Shown here: positions 1 to 5,813 of the stretch, one piece after another
Layout of the letters: each line of letters starts with the position of its first letter
Position numbering within the stretch: position 1 is the first letter of the stretch
The notes under the pieces: generated by a model
Seen by the model: the letters and a program-made list of their open reading frames with translations, nothing else
Told to the model about the DNA's origin: nothing
The model's database searches: none
Assembly (NCBI GenBank): GCA_049416425.1
Contig: JBMSHD010000083.1
Coordinates: forward strand, 1-10,418
DNA from: JBMSHD01 sp049416425
GTDB lineage: Bacteria > Pseudomonadota > Gammaproteobacteria > Francisellales > Francisellaceae
Length of the DNA: 10,418 nt
Direction: 5' to 3'
Translations under genes and position numbers: made by a program

Positions 1-1
1 G

Positions 2-85
2 AAAAAAGAGTATTTTGATGAACATTTAATCAATAATTTACCAACTTGGGTTAAGAGCTGCTATACTCTGGCTAATAGGGAATGA
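2..85 (+). CDS. Possible 3' end of an upstream gene (partial)
   Basis: The frame that starts at base 2 stays open for 27 codons and ends in TGA at 83-85. The peptide has a protein-like composition, with Trp, Tyr, His and a charged N-terminal part, and ends in YTLANRE. It is in the same frame as the next gene, whose ATG is 15 nt beyond the stop. In efflux loci of this kind the gene upstream is often a regulator or another pump component, but the fragment is too short to assign to a family. An open run of this length could also occur by chance, so this is a tentative call. Confidence 0.35.
   Translation, partial: KKEYFDEHLINNLPTWVKSCYTLANRE
38..67 (+). promoter_or_regulatory. Candidate extended -10 promoter for the efflux operon
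   Basis: TGCTATACT at 59-67 is an extended -10 element (TG, one base, then TATACT, 5 of 6 matches to consensus). A weak -35-like TTACCA lies at 38-43 with an 18-bp spacer. Transcription would begin near 74, giving a leader of about 27 nt before the ATG at 101. If the open frame 2-85 is a real gene end, this promoter would lie inside it and be internal to a longer operon. Confidence 0.3.
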
Positions 86-100
86 AAATGCAAAACACAG

Positions 101-1534
101 ATGAAAAATACAAAAGCGCGTCGGCTCTCAATTGTGTTGTTATCTTTGATCCTGGCAGTATCAGGCTGCAGCTATTTTGCCCCTGAATATAAAGCACCAG
201 AAGTCTTGATTCCAGATCAATGGCAAGCGGCTAACAACGGCAAGGCGGTGAATCTGCCTTATCTTTACTGGTGGCAGCAATTTAAGGATCCACAGCTGAA
301 CCAGGCGATTAATACGGCACTTGTCTATAATCGTGAAGTGGCACTTGCCAGAAGCAATATCGAGATGGCCGAGGCGGCACTTGATACCGTGGCATTAAAC
401 TGGATTCCTGGCGTTACTTTTCTCGCGGGCTTGATCAACAGCAATAATAACACCACACTCAATGGTTTGTCCTTGCCGCAAATTGATGGTACAGCCGGTT
501 TTATTGGTTTTCTTCCGCAGTATACACTGAATATTTTCAGCAACATTACCCGCTACAAACAGGCTGGTTATCGGTTGACGATGACTGAGTTTGAGCTTAA
601 AGCCGTGCGTCTGGCCGTTATTGCCAAAGTTGTCTCGGCCTATTTTATCGCCACGGCTGCCCATAAACGCCTAAGGTTATTGCAGCGCTTATCGGAGAAT
701 GTAAATCTGCTTTATCAAAATAATAATGCCATGGTGGAAGAGGGTTTTGGCAGTTTAGTCATCACCAATCAGCTCTATGCGGAACTTAACGATATTAATG
801 GGCAGATGGCACTGGCCCAACAGGATATGAAGGCCGCTAAAAATGCCTTACGTTATCTGTTGGGACAACCTCCTGGAGACTATATTCTAAAGACCGATTT
901 TGCCGCGTTTAATCCTGAGCAAATGATTCCGGGAAATCTGCCGGCATCGGTTATCGCTGAAAGACCGGATATTGCAGCGGCTCAAGCGCAATTAAAGGCA
1001 GCAAATGAATCAATTGCCGTGAGCTCTTCTCTGTTGACACCAAACCTGAATCTCAATGCTTTTTTTGCGAGAATACAGTTGTATGACTCAGACCAAAGTG
1101 GCGACTCAAGCATCAATTCAAAATCGCTTTATGCAACTAGTATTATCTCGCCGACCGTATTTGGTTTGATTAATCAAACCAAAACGGCCTATACACATGC
1201 TGAAATAAGTTATCTGGATCTTATTAACAAAGTGCTTCATGAAGTAGAAAATGCATTGCTGTCACAGCATGGAGCGCTGAAGAAATACCAGCATAATCTG
1301 GTAGCAAAGCAAGCGATTGCTGATAATGTGAAGATTTCAAAAGCGCTTTATGACCAGGGACTTATCAGCAGCAATACCTATTTGATCAGTCGTATAGAAA
1401 ATACGACAGTCAGCCTGGTTATTCTTGAGTCTAAGCTAAGCGTCTTATTATCAGATGTCGTTGTCTATCAAGTGTTAGGAGGGGGATCGGCCTATGATAT
1501 CGATTCACAAAAAAAAGATCAGCAAGGAAACTAG
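101..1534 (+). CDS. Outer-membrane efflux lipoprotein, TolC/NodT (OEP) family
   Basis: Predicted outer-membrane channel of a tripartite efflux pump, 477 aa, a usual length for the NodT/OprM-like lipoprotein branch of the OEP family. The N-terminus has basic residues (KARR), a hydrophobic stretch and the lipobox VSGC with Cys23 as the lipid-attachment site. An early WW pair at 57-58 (LYWWQQFKDPQL) and the signature ERPDIAAAQAQLKAAN (287-302), followed by a TPNLNL segment, are typical of the second OEP repeat; two alpha-helical hairpin halves are evident. ATG101 is the only start that keeps the signal peptide, because TGA at 83-85 blocks the frame upstream. Its ribosome binding site is poor: AGGGA at 77-81 is about 19 nt away. 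Translation may depend on coupling to an upstream frame. It is followed after 3 nt by the membrane fusion protein, so the two very probably work together. Confidence 0.93.
   Translation: MKNTKARRLSIVLLSLILAVSGCSYFAPEYKAPEVLIPDQWQAANNGKAVNLPYLYWWQQFKDPQLNQAINTALVYNREVALARSNIEMAEAALDTVALNWIPGVTFLAGLINSNNNTTLNGLSLPQIDGTAGFIGFLPQYTLNIFSNITRYKQAGYRLTMTEFELKAVRLAVIAKVVSAYFIATAAHKRLRLLQRLSENVNLLYQNNNAMVEEGFGSLVITNQLYAELNDINGQMALAQQDMKAAKNALRYLLGQPPGDYILKTDFAAFNPEQMIPGNLPASVIAERPDIAAAQAQLKAANESIAVSSSLLTPNLNLNAFFARIQLYDSDQSGDSSINSKSLYATSIISPTVFGLINQTKTAYTHAEISYLDLINKVLHEVENALLSQHGALKKYQHNLVAKQAIADNVKISKALYDQGLISSNTYLISRIENTTVSLVILESKLSVLLSDVVVYQVLGGGSAYDIDSQKKDQQGN
1524..1528 (+). promoter_or_regulatory. 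Ribosome binding site of the membrane fusion protein gene
   Basis: AAGGA lies 9 nt before ATG1538, inside the last codons of the preceding outer-membrane factor gene. It fixes the start and supports translational coupling. Confidence 0.6.
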
Positions 1535-1537
1535 ATC

Positions 1538-2530
1538 ATGTTTAAACGTCTGAAGAAAAAGCTCAATTTAGCCACGATTATCTTTGCCATTGGTGCGCTG
1601 ATTGCGCTCATCTATTTTGCGAGCTATCTGTTTACCATAACGGATAATGCCTTTGTGGTGAAAATTATCTCTCCGGTGTCGGCTAAAGTCAGTGGTACGG
1701 TAACGCAGGTGTATGTAAAAAATGGGGAAGAAGTCAAAAAAGGGCAGAGATTGTTTGAGCTTGATGATGAATCTTATGTTTTACAGTTAGAGGCGGCAGA
1801 AGCACAATATCTGCAAGCTCAAAAAGGAATTGATGCGCTTGAGAAAAACAAACAGATGAGTCAATACAACCAGGCCGCGGCAAAAGACAACTTGAAACTC
1901 TTACAGTATCAGTATCAACAAAAGAGCAAGGTGAATGTCAAAAATGCCGTTCCATTTATGGAGCTTCAGGATTTATCGTATCAAATCAGTGCTCAGGAAA
2001 ATACGGTTGCCGCATTAAGCCAACAGATTGAGGCGCAAGTCATTGAGATTGAACAGGCGAAAATAGCCTTAAAATCATTGAAGGCAGCCTGGCAACAGGC
2101 GCAGTTAAACCTCGATCATACAACGGTTCGTGCCCAGGCAGATGGTATCATCAATAATATGTTTCTGGGAGTTGGCACGGCAGTGCGAGTTGGTGAGTCT
2201 GTATTTTCGCTGGTCGATAATAAAGTCACCTATGTGCAAGGGAATTTCAATGAAACAGAAGTTTCCGGAGTCAGGCCGGGAGATCGCGTCGATATTTATC
2301 CGCGAGCCTATCTGGGTGAGAAGGTTTTTCATGGTGTGGTTGAGAGTTTGCCGCTGGGCGTTAGTCGACAACATACCAATCCATTGACAGGCACTCAGAT
2401 TGTGTTGAGTGAAAACAAGTGGCTGCTATTGCCTCAGCGGCTGCCGGTGATTATTAAGGTCGAAGATAGGGATGAAAATTATCCACTGCAAGCTGGCATG
2501 AGCGCTTATGTTTATATTCACGTTAAGTAG
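1538..2530 (+). CDS. HlyD/EmrA-type membrane fusion protein (periplasmic adaptor)
   Basis: Predicted adaptor joining the inner-membrane FUSC pump to the outer-membrane channel, 330 aa, about the length of AaeA-like adaptors. A short basic N-terminus (FKRLKKK) precedes one membrane segment (about 12-32). Then come the first lipoyl half (about 42-78: SPVSAKVSGTV, VYVKNGEEVKKGQ), a long Gln/Ala-rich coiled-coil hairpin (about 80-190), the second lipoyl half (191-226, TTVRAQADGIINN) and a beta-barrel domain holding GNFNETEVSGVRPGD (235-249), the HlyD_D23-like signature. The C-terminus is a short beta tail (AGMSAYVYIHVK). The gene begins 3 nt after the outer-membrane factor gene and overlaps the next gene by 23 nt. 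Substrate cannot be read from the sequence. FUSC-linked adaptors of this class handle aromatic carboxylic acids in E. coli (AaeA) and fusaric acid in other bacteria. Confidence 0.92.
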   Translation: MFKRLKKKLNLATIIFAIGALIALIYFASYLFTITDNAFVVKIISPVSAKVSGTVTQVYVKNGEEVKKGQRLFELDDESYVLQLEAAEAQYLQAQKGIDALEKNKQMSQYNQAAAKDNLKLLQYQYQQKSKVNVKNAVPFMELQDLSYQISAQENTVAALSQQIEAQVIEIEQAKIALKSLKAAWQQAQLNLDHTTVRAQADGIINNMFLGVGTAVRVGESVFSLVDNKVTYVQGNFNETEVSGVRPGDRVDIYPRAYLGEKVFHGVVESLPLGVSRQHTNPLTGTQIVLSENKWLLLPQRLPVIIKVEDRDENYPLQAGMSAYVYIHVK

Positions 2531-3410
2531 TTTCTGGGATCGGTATGATCCTTATTGGTATGGTCGTTTAATGGGATTAAAACTCAGCTTTATCGCCATT
2601 GTTCTGTTTATGGTCAATGCCTTTTTGAAATCGCCTTTCTCACCGGTTTTGATTATGCTGGTGGCAGCAGCGGGCGTGTTATTGATAGAGATGCCAGCGA
2701 TCAATACCCTGAAGAAAAAAGACACGGTGTATCTGATTTTTCTGATGCTGACGCTGATAACTATCGTTATTTTCAATGTGATGAGTTATCTGACATTGGG
2801 ATTTTTAATCGTCGCGCCTTTATGGGTCTACGTGTTGTATAGCTTTCTCTCCAGACAACCGGGTATGATTGAGGTTGTCAGTTTGATCGTGCTTCTGGCT
2901 TTGATGTCGCTGGAAGGTCAGGCCGCCACAGAACCCTATGCTGTTTTCAATCTGATCTTATTTATGCTTGAGTTCTCACTGTGTGCCTTTTGGGCACATA
3001 AGCTGTTTCCCTTTATCTACCTCAACATTTATTTGAGTGCAAGCTTAAGATCGCTGGAGGCGATGGCGCAGATGCTTGATAAGAGATCTTTCACAGCCGT
3101 TGACAATCTCAAGCAGATGCGCCATCTCATGGTGTTGAAGAACAGTTTGTCGCTGTTTGAGACCAGATCCTATCAATACTTACTCGATGAGATGAGTAAA
3201 GCCTTGGTATGGTTTCAGGCTGATATGCATGATCTTATCCTCTCTGGTGATTTAACGGATGATAAACGCCAGCGTTTGATGCTGTTTATTAAAGATCTGA
3301 TTGAGGAGATTAAAAGCCGTTGTCCTTTATCGTCATCCATATCTGAACATGAAGATTCATCTGAATTGGCGCTTCAACACGCCTGGAGGGAGTTATGCAA
3401 GAGAAGCTAG
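2508..3410 (+). CDS. N-terminal half of a split FUSC/AaeB-type efflux pump
   Basis: Integral membrane protein of 300 aa. About six hydrophobic segments (near 24-40, 44-62, 73-93, 94-113, 119-136 and 145-170) are followed by a soluble, helical, charged domain (about 175-300). This is the layout of one half of an AaeB/FUSC aromatic-acid exporter (6 TM plus cytoplasmic domain), and the adjacent gene has the same layout. I see no clear FUSC_2 signature here, so the assignment rests mainly on topology and position. The start is uncertain. ATG2508 overlaps the adaptor gene by 23 nt and keeps a conserved-looking FWDRYDPYWYGRLMG lead; the alternative ATG2571 would remove 21 residues. Neither has a strong ribosome binding site, which fits translational coupling. 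The 3' end overlaps the next gene by 16 nt. Confidence 0.75.
   Translation: MFIFTLSSFWDRYDPYWYGRLMGLKLSFIAIVLFMVNAFLKSPFSPVLIMLVAAAGVLLIEMPAINTLKKKDTVYLIFLMLTLITIVIFNVMSYLTLGFLIVAPLWVYVLYSFLSRQPGMIEVVSLIVLLALMSLEGQAATEPYAVFNLILFMLEFSLCAFWAHKLFPFIYLNIYLSASLRSLEAMAQMLDKRSFTAVDNLKQMRHLMVLKNSLSLFETRSYQYLLDEMSKALVWFQADMHDLILSGDLTDDKRQRLMLFIKDLIEEIKSRCPLSSSISEHEDSSELALQHAWRELCKRS
3385..3389 (+). promoter_or_regulatory. Strong ribosome binding site of the second FUSC half gene
   Basis: GGAGG at 3385-3389, within the longer GGAGGGAG run, lies 5 nt before ATG3395. A near-perfect Shine-Dalgarno at this point argues that the second half is a genuinely separate gene and not a product of a recent frameshift in a single pump gene. 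Confidence 0.75.
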
Positions 3411-4288
3411 TCGCCGCCCGAATCTGGCAGATTGTCAATCTTTTTGCCGTCTCTATTTTTATCTATCAGTTCACACAGTGGCCACAGGCGTTATGGATTC
3501 CCATTACCATCATGGCGATCACGGGACCCTTTAAGGCGGGGCTTACAACCAAAAAGGCATTTGAGCGTGCGCTGGGAACGACAGCCGGTCTCTTGATTAC
3601 CATGATAGTCTTATTCTTTCTGCATTATAATTACACGTTGCTGTTTCTGTTTGGCATTGTATTGACCTGGTGTGTGGCATTTTCGATGTCTCAGCCTTAT
3701 AAGTATTTCATCATGTTTATTACCATTATAATATCAATCAATTTCGCCTATCTTAATATCCCGGGTGTGGTTTATAACGAAACCAGTTTCATCACCAATC
3801 GTGGCATGGGCGTTTTGGTCGGCATCATCCTGTTTTTACTTTTTGAGCTTGTGATCTATCGCCATTATAATACGATTCGCGTGTTTCGCTATCAGCTGGA
3901 TAATTACCGGAGGATGGCAAGGCGATCAATGACTTCTGTGCATATGACGCTTATAAAAGAGGGCGAAGCGGCGCTGGAGACTATCGACTTGACTTGCCGT
4001 CAAATTTTGAAACTTATCGATGATTGTGAAAATTTCAGGAAGGGTCTCTCTCATCAACCGGATACAGTTAAAAAGGCATTGCTATTGCCTTCTTGTCAGC
4101 TTTTGCGGCTTCTGCGAATTTATCTGTTTTATCTTCAGCGCCTGATCGATCGGCTCATTCAACAAAAGACAGTTGTGCCAGATTCATACGATACCATAGA
4201 GCGGCTTAAAAGAATGTTGACAAAGTCAGTTGATTTTCCTGTTCGATGCAAAGATAATGCCAAATATAAACGTGTTGTAAGAGATTGA
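3395..4288 (+). CDS. FUSC-family efflux pump subunit (C-terminal half type)
   Basis: Integral membrane protein of 297 aa. The hydrophobic N-terminal half (about 10-157) includes the FUSC_2-like signature LWIPITIMAITGPF-KAGLTTKKAF-ERALGTTAG (33-65), with the Trp, Pro, Lys-Ala, Arg and Gly-Thr positions typical of the family. Further membrane segments lie near 60-77, 80-98, 103-120 and 136-155. A basic, helical cytoplasmic region follows (about 157-297). A full-length AaeB/FUSC pump has two such halves (6 TM plus cytoplasmic domain, twice) in about 600-700 residues. Here the two halves are 300 and 297 aa in separate, overlapping genes, so I infer a heteromeric pump. Proton-driven export of aromatic or weak-acid compounds is the family expectation, not something the sequence proves. 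Confidence 0.85.
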   Translation: MQEKLVAARIWQIVNLFAVSIFIYQFTQWPQALWIPITIMAITGPFKAGLTTKKAFERALGTTAGLLITMIVLFFLHYNYTLLFLFGIVLTWCVAFSMSQPYKYFIMFITIIISINFAYLNIPGVVYNETSFITNRGMGVLVGIILFLLFELVIYRHYNTIRVFRYQLDNYRRMARRSMTSVHMTLIKEGEAALETIDLTCRQILKLIDDCENFRKGLSHQPDTVKKALLLPSCQLLRLLRIYLFYLQRLIDRLIQQKTVVPDSYDTIERLKRMLTKSVDFPVRCKDNAKYKRVVRD

Positions 4289-4291
4289 AAC

Positions 4292-4813
4292 ATGGTGCAG
4301 AAAAAAGCATCTCAGATTGAAGTGGTGCTGGAGAAAATCATTTTTGCCAGCCGTTGGATTCAGGCACCGATTTATTTGATTCTGATTCTGGTGCTTATCG
4401 CTTTTGTCTATCAGATGGGTTTTGAGGTCTTTCATCTGCTGGTAAACCTGAATTCATATAAAGATTATAATCTCATTGTTTTGGGACTGACGCTTTGTGA
4501 TACGGTACTGGTCGCTAATCTTATCGTCATTGTCATCATCAGCGGCTATGAGAATTTTGTCTCGCGGCTTGATGTCGATCATAAAAGCGGTGAGCCATTA
4601 TGGATCAAAAAACTCTCTCACAGTGGGGTTAAGCTTAAAATTGCCGGTTCTATTGTTGCCATTTCATCGATTTCACTGCTGAAACAATTTCTCGATATTT
4701 CACAACTGACTAGCCGTGAGCTTTTATGGTATGTTATTATTCACCTGACTTTTGTGTTATCGGCGTTCTTTTTGGTAATGATCGCCTATGTGGAGAAAAA
4801 GTTAAAAGATTAA
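4292..4813 (+). CDS. yqhA: YqhA family inner-membrane protein (UPF0114)
   Basis: 173 aa, near the E. coli YqhA length (about 164). Recognised by several strongly conserved stretches: ASRWIQAPIY (19-28), SGYENFVSRLDVD (84-96), SIVAISSISLL (120-130) and WYVIIHLTFVLSAFF (146-160). Four membrane segments are visible (about 22-44, 61-83, 113-131 and 144-166), with a basic C-terminus (EKKLKD). The family's biochemical role is not established to my knowledge. The gene begins 3 nt after the second FUSC gene, behind a weak AAGAGA ribosome binding site at 4279-4284, so it is the last gene of the efflux operon. That placement suggests an accessory role to the pump or to membrane stress, but this is inference. 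The stop codon (4811-4813) lies inside the left copy of a 15-bp direct repeat. Confidence 0.92.
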   Translation: MVQKKASQIEVVLEKIIFASRWIQAPIYLILILVLIAFVYQMGFEVFHLLVNLNSYKDYNLIVLGLTLCDTVLVANLIVIVIISGYENFVSRLDVDHKSGEPLWIKKLSHSGVKLKIAGSIVAISSISLLKQFLDISQLTSRELLWYVIIHLTFVLSAFFLVMIAYVEKKLKD

Positions 4814-4822
4814 GGTTTTTTA
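4808..4822 (+). repeat. 15-bp direct repeat, left copy
   Basis: GATTAAGGTTTTTTA, identical to the copy at 4966-4980. It covers the last codon (GAT) and the stop TAA of yqhA. The two copies bracket the hairpin-rich element between them, like a target-site duplication. Confidence 0.85.
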
Positions 4823-4848
4823 GCGTTATTCGTAGAACCCCCTCCCTG

Positions 4849-4873
4849 CCTCCCCCTTAACACAAGGGGGAGG
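4849..4873. repeat. Perfect 10-bp inverted repeat (hairpin 1)
   Basis: CCTCCCCCTT (4849-4858) and AAGGGGGAGG (4864-4873) are exact reverse complements around the loop AACAC. No U-run follows, so this is not a standard intrinsic terminator, although such a stable stem could slow RNA polymerase or protect the 3' end of the operon mRNA. Confidence 0.9.
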
Positions 4874-4885
4874 AGACAAACATTC

Positions 4886-4909
4886 CCTCCCCTTGGGATC
4901 AAGGGGAGG
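4886..4909. repeat. Perfect 9-bp inverted repeat (hairpin 2)
   Basis: CCTCCCCTT (4886-4894) and AAGGGGAGG (4901-4909) are exact reverse complements around the loop GGGATC. The arms are nearly the same sequence as hairpin 1 with one C/G fewer, so the arms of the two hairpins could also pair with each other. Confidence 0.9.
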
Positions 4910-4934
4910 TTAGGTGGGGTTGGATAAACTATCG

Positions 4935-4949
4935 TTATTCAACGAATAA
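4935..4949. repeat. Small inverted repeat TTATTC-aac-GAATAA
   Basis: A 6-bp stem with a 3-nt loop near the right edge of the palindromic element. Its left arm is part of CGTTATTC, which also occurs at the element's left edge (4824-4831), so it may be part of terminal repeats. Confidence 0.5.
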
Positions 4950-4965
4950 TACGTAAAGAGCCAAG

Positions 4966-4980
4966 GATTAAGGTTTTTTA
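4966..4980 (+). repeat. 15-bp direct repeat, right copy
   Basis: GATTAAGGTTTTTTA, an exact copy of 4808-4822. Removing 4823-4980 would give a clean yqhA 3' end running straight into the following TAAAAG, which is consistent with insertion plus target duplication. Confidence 0.85.
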
Positions 4981-4990
4981 TAAAAGAAAC

Positions 4991-5024
4991 AGGAACCAAG
5001 CCCACCTGGTCTTCCTTTGATTTT
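4991..5024 (+). terminator. Weak candidate terminator after the efflux operon
   Basis: AGGA (4991-4994) pairs with TCCT (5013-5016) and ACCA (4995-4998) with TGGT (5007-5010), with a 2-nt bulge and an 8-nt loop. The T-rich stretch TTTGATTTT overlaps the end of the stem and runs to 5024. The stem is short and interrupted and the T-run is broken, so the call is weak. Without the palindromic element it would lie close behind the yqhA stop. Confidence 0.3.
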
Positions 5025-5044
5025 AAGAGCAGAGAATATTTCAC

Positions 5045-5068
5045 TCCCTTTTTTGCATTAAAGAGGGA
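5045..5068 (+). other. Hairpin in the sufE upstream region
   Basis: TCCCTTTTT (5045-5053) and AAAGAGGGA (5060-5068) can form a 9-bp stem with one G-U pair and the loop TGCATT. It sits about 32 nt before the sufE start and could be a leader structure. No known riboswitch or protein-binding motif is recognised. Confidence 0.35.
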
Positions 5069-5100
5069 TAAAGCTAAAAGTATTTATGAAAGAGTAACGA

Positions 5101-5520
5101 ATGACAATTAGTGAGAAGCAACAGGAAATTGTTGAAAATTTTGGTTTTTTTGAGGATTGGTCGGACAAGTATGCTTATTTGATCAGCTTGTCGAAGGGGC
5201 TTGATGATTTTCCCGAAGATAAAAAAGATGAGGCACATATGGTGAAAGGCTGTCAGTCTCAAGTCTGGTTTGATGCCGAGATAATAGACGGCAGATTGCA
5301 TTTTAAGGGCATCTCAGATGCGGCGATCGTCTCGGGACTCATTGCTCTGTTAATCAAGGTTTACAGCGATTCCATGCCAAGTGATATCGTTGCCTCAAAC
5401 ACCGATTTTATGCAAAAAATAGGACTGGATCAACATCTCTCGGCAACTCGTAATAATGGGCTTCATGCCATGGTAAGCTATATCTATAATACCGCTTCTG
5501 CCTATGCGTTAACATCTTAG
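5101..5520 (+). CDS. sufE: SufE-family cysteine desulfuration protein
   Basis: 139 aa, matching the usual SufE/CsdE length (about 138-147). The diagnostic segment MVKGCQSQVWF puts the sulfur-accepting cysteine at residue 51, as in E. coli SufE. SDAAIVSGLIALL (71-83), QHLSATRNNGL (110-120) and the C-terminal helix are also typical. Cytoplasmic. The family accepts persulfide sulfur from the SufS cysteine desulfurase and passes it on to Fe-S cluster assembly on SufB; CsdE does so with CsdA. No sufS, sufBCD or csdA is present in this window, so the gene stands alone here. The ATG has only a weak ribosome binding site (GAAAGAG at 5088-5094) and is preceded by a four-codon frame (ATG AAA GAG TAA, 5086-5097). 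SufE versus CsdE cannot be separated with certainty. Confidence 0.93.
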   Translation: MTISEKQQEIVENFGFFEDWSDKYAYLISLSKGLDDFPEDKKDEAHMVKGCQSQVWFDAEIIDGRLHFKGISDAAIVSGLIALLIKVYSDSMPSDIVASNTDFMQKIGLDQHLSATRNNGLHAMVSYIYNTASAYALTS

Positions 5521-5813
5521 ACTTCATTTGCTTCAGAATTATAAACCAGTCTATCAATTCATGGTCTATGAGTGATAAAACTTATAATTTTTCTGATATT
5601 ATATTTCTGTAATATTCACAAAAATTTAATACTATTATATTATATCGAACATTTTGGGGTATATTATAATCTATTTATTGTTATAATTTAGCCACTTTAT
5701 ATTCGGCTAAGGCAGTAAGGCATGTTGACATTATTCAAATGAATGATGTGAAAATCAAGTGACCTGATTCGGAACATAATGTAGAAAATAGTTAATCATA
5801 TGGAGCAGATAAA
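5521..5813 (+). promoter_or_regulatory. AT-rich intergenic region with candidate promoters
   Basis: This 293-bp region is very AT-rich, most of all 5580-5690, and contains no gene. TGTTATAAT at 5679-5687 is a perfect extended -10 (TG, T, TATAAT) without a good -35; it would give a leader of about 120 nt. A second TATAAT is at 5665-5670. A consensus -35 TTGACA at 5725-5730 is followed at a long 19-bp spacing by TGT-GAAAAT. CATAAT at 5775-5780 is another -10-like site. ATATTA/TAATAT (5596-5601/5610-5615) and TTAGCC/GGCTAA (5688-5693/5705-5710) are short inverted repeats that could be operators. No intrinsic terminator is evident after sufE. Confidence 0.4.
5802..5805 (+). promoter_or_regulatory. 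Ribosome binding site of the large lipoprotein gene
   Basis: GGAG 8 nt before ATG5814 gives good support to this start, which also yields a complete lipoprotein signal peptide. Confidence 0.7.

Larger units (their letters stand above)
4823..4965. mobile_element. MITE/REP-like palindromic element, 143 bp, no coding capacity
   Basis: The segment between the two 15-bp repeats is GC-rich and strongly palindromic, unlike the AT-richer DNA on either side. It has two perfect inner hairpins (4849-4873 and 4886-4909). An imperfect outer complementarity pairs AACCCCCTCCCT (4836-4847) with AGGTGGGGTT (4912-4921). Near the edges, CGTTATTC occurs at 4824-4831 and 4933-4940, and GAATAA at 4944-4949 pairs with the TTATTC in it. 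The C-rich/G-rich paired form is the look of dispersed palindromic repeats seen in many bacterial genomes. It carries no ORF, so it would need a transposase supplied in trans. Genome copy number cannot be judged from this window. Confidence 0.65.

Noticed and set aside
88..186. A 32-codon frame with a well-placed AGGGA
   Set aside because: It overlaps the signal-peptide region of the outer-membrane factor gene in another phase and its peptide resembles nothing known. Kept only as a remark on the start.
325..664. Open frames on the minus strand within the outer-membrane factor gene
   Set aside because: They lie wholly inside a well-supported gene, have no family features and are read-through shadows.
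1509..1516. Run of eight A near the end of the outer-membrane factor gene, a possible slippage or phase-variation site
   Set aside because: It is only a few codons from the stop in a disordered, charged tail; a shift would barely alter the protein, and there is no sign of a switch.
3395..3410. Possible sequencing frameshift joining the two FUSC halves
   Set aside because: A strong Shine-Dalgarno exactly before ATG3395, a clean overlap, and separate complete half-pump layouts all favour two real genes.
5541..5569. ATAAACCA/TGGTCTAT imperfect inverted repeat after sufE as a terminator
   Set aside because: It has a mismatch, a 13-nt loop and no adjacent T-run.
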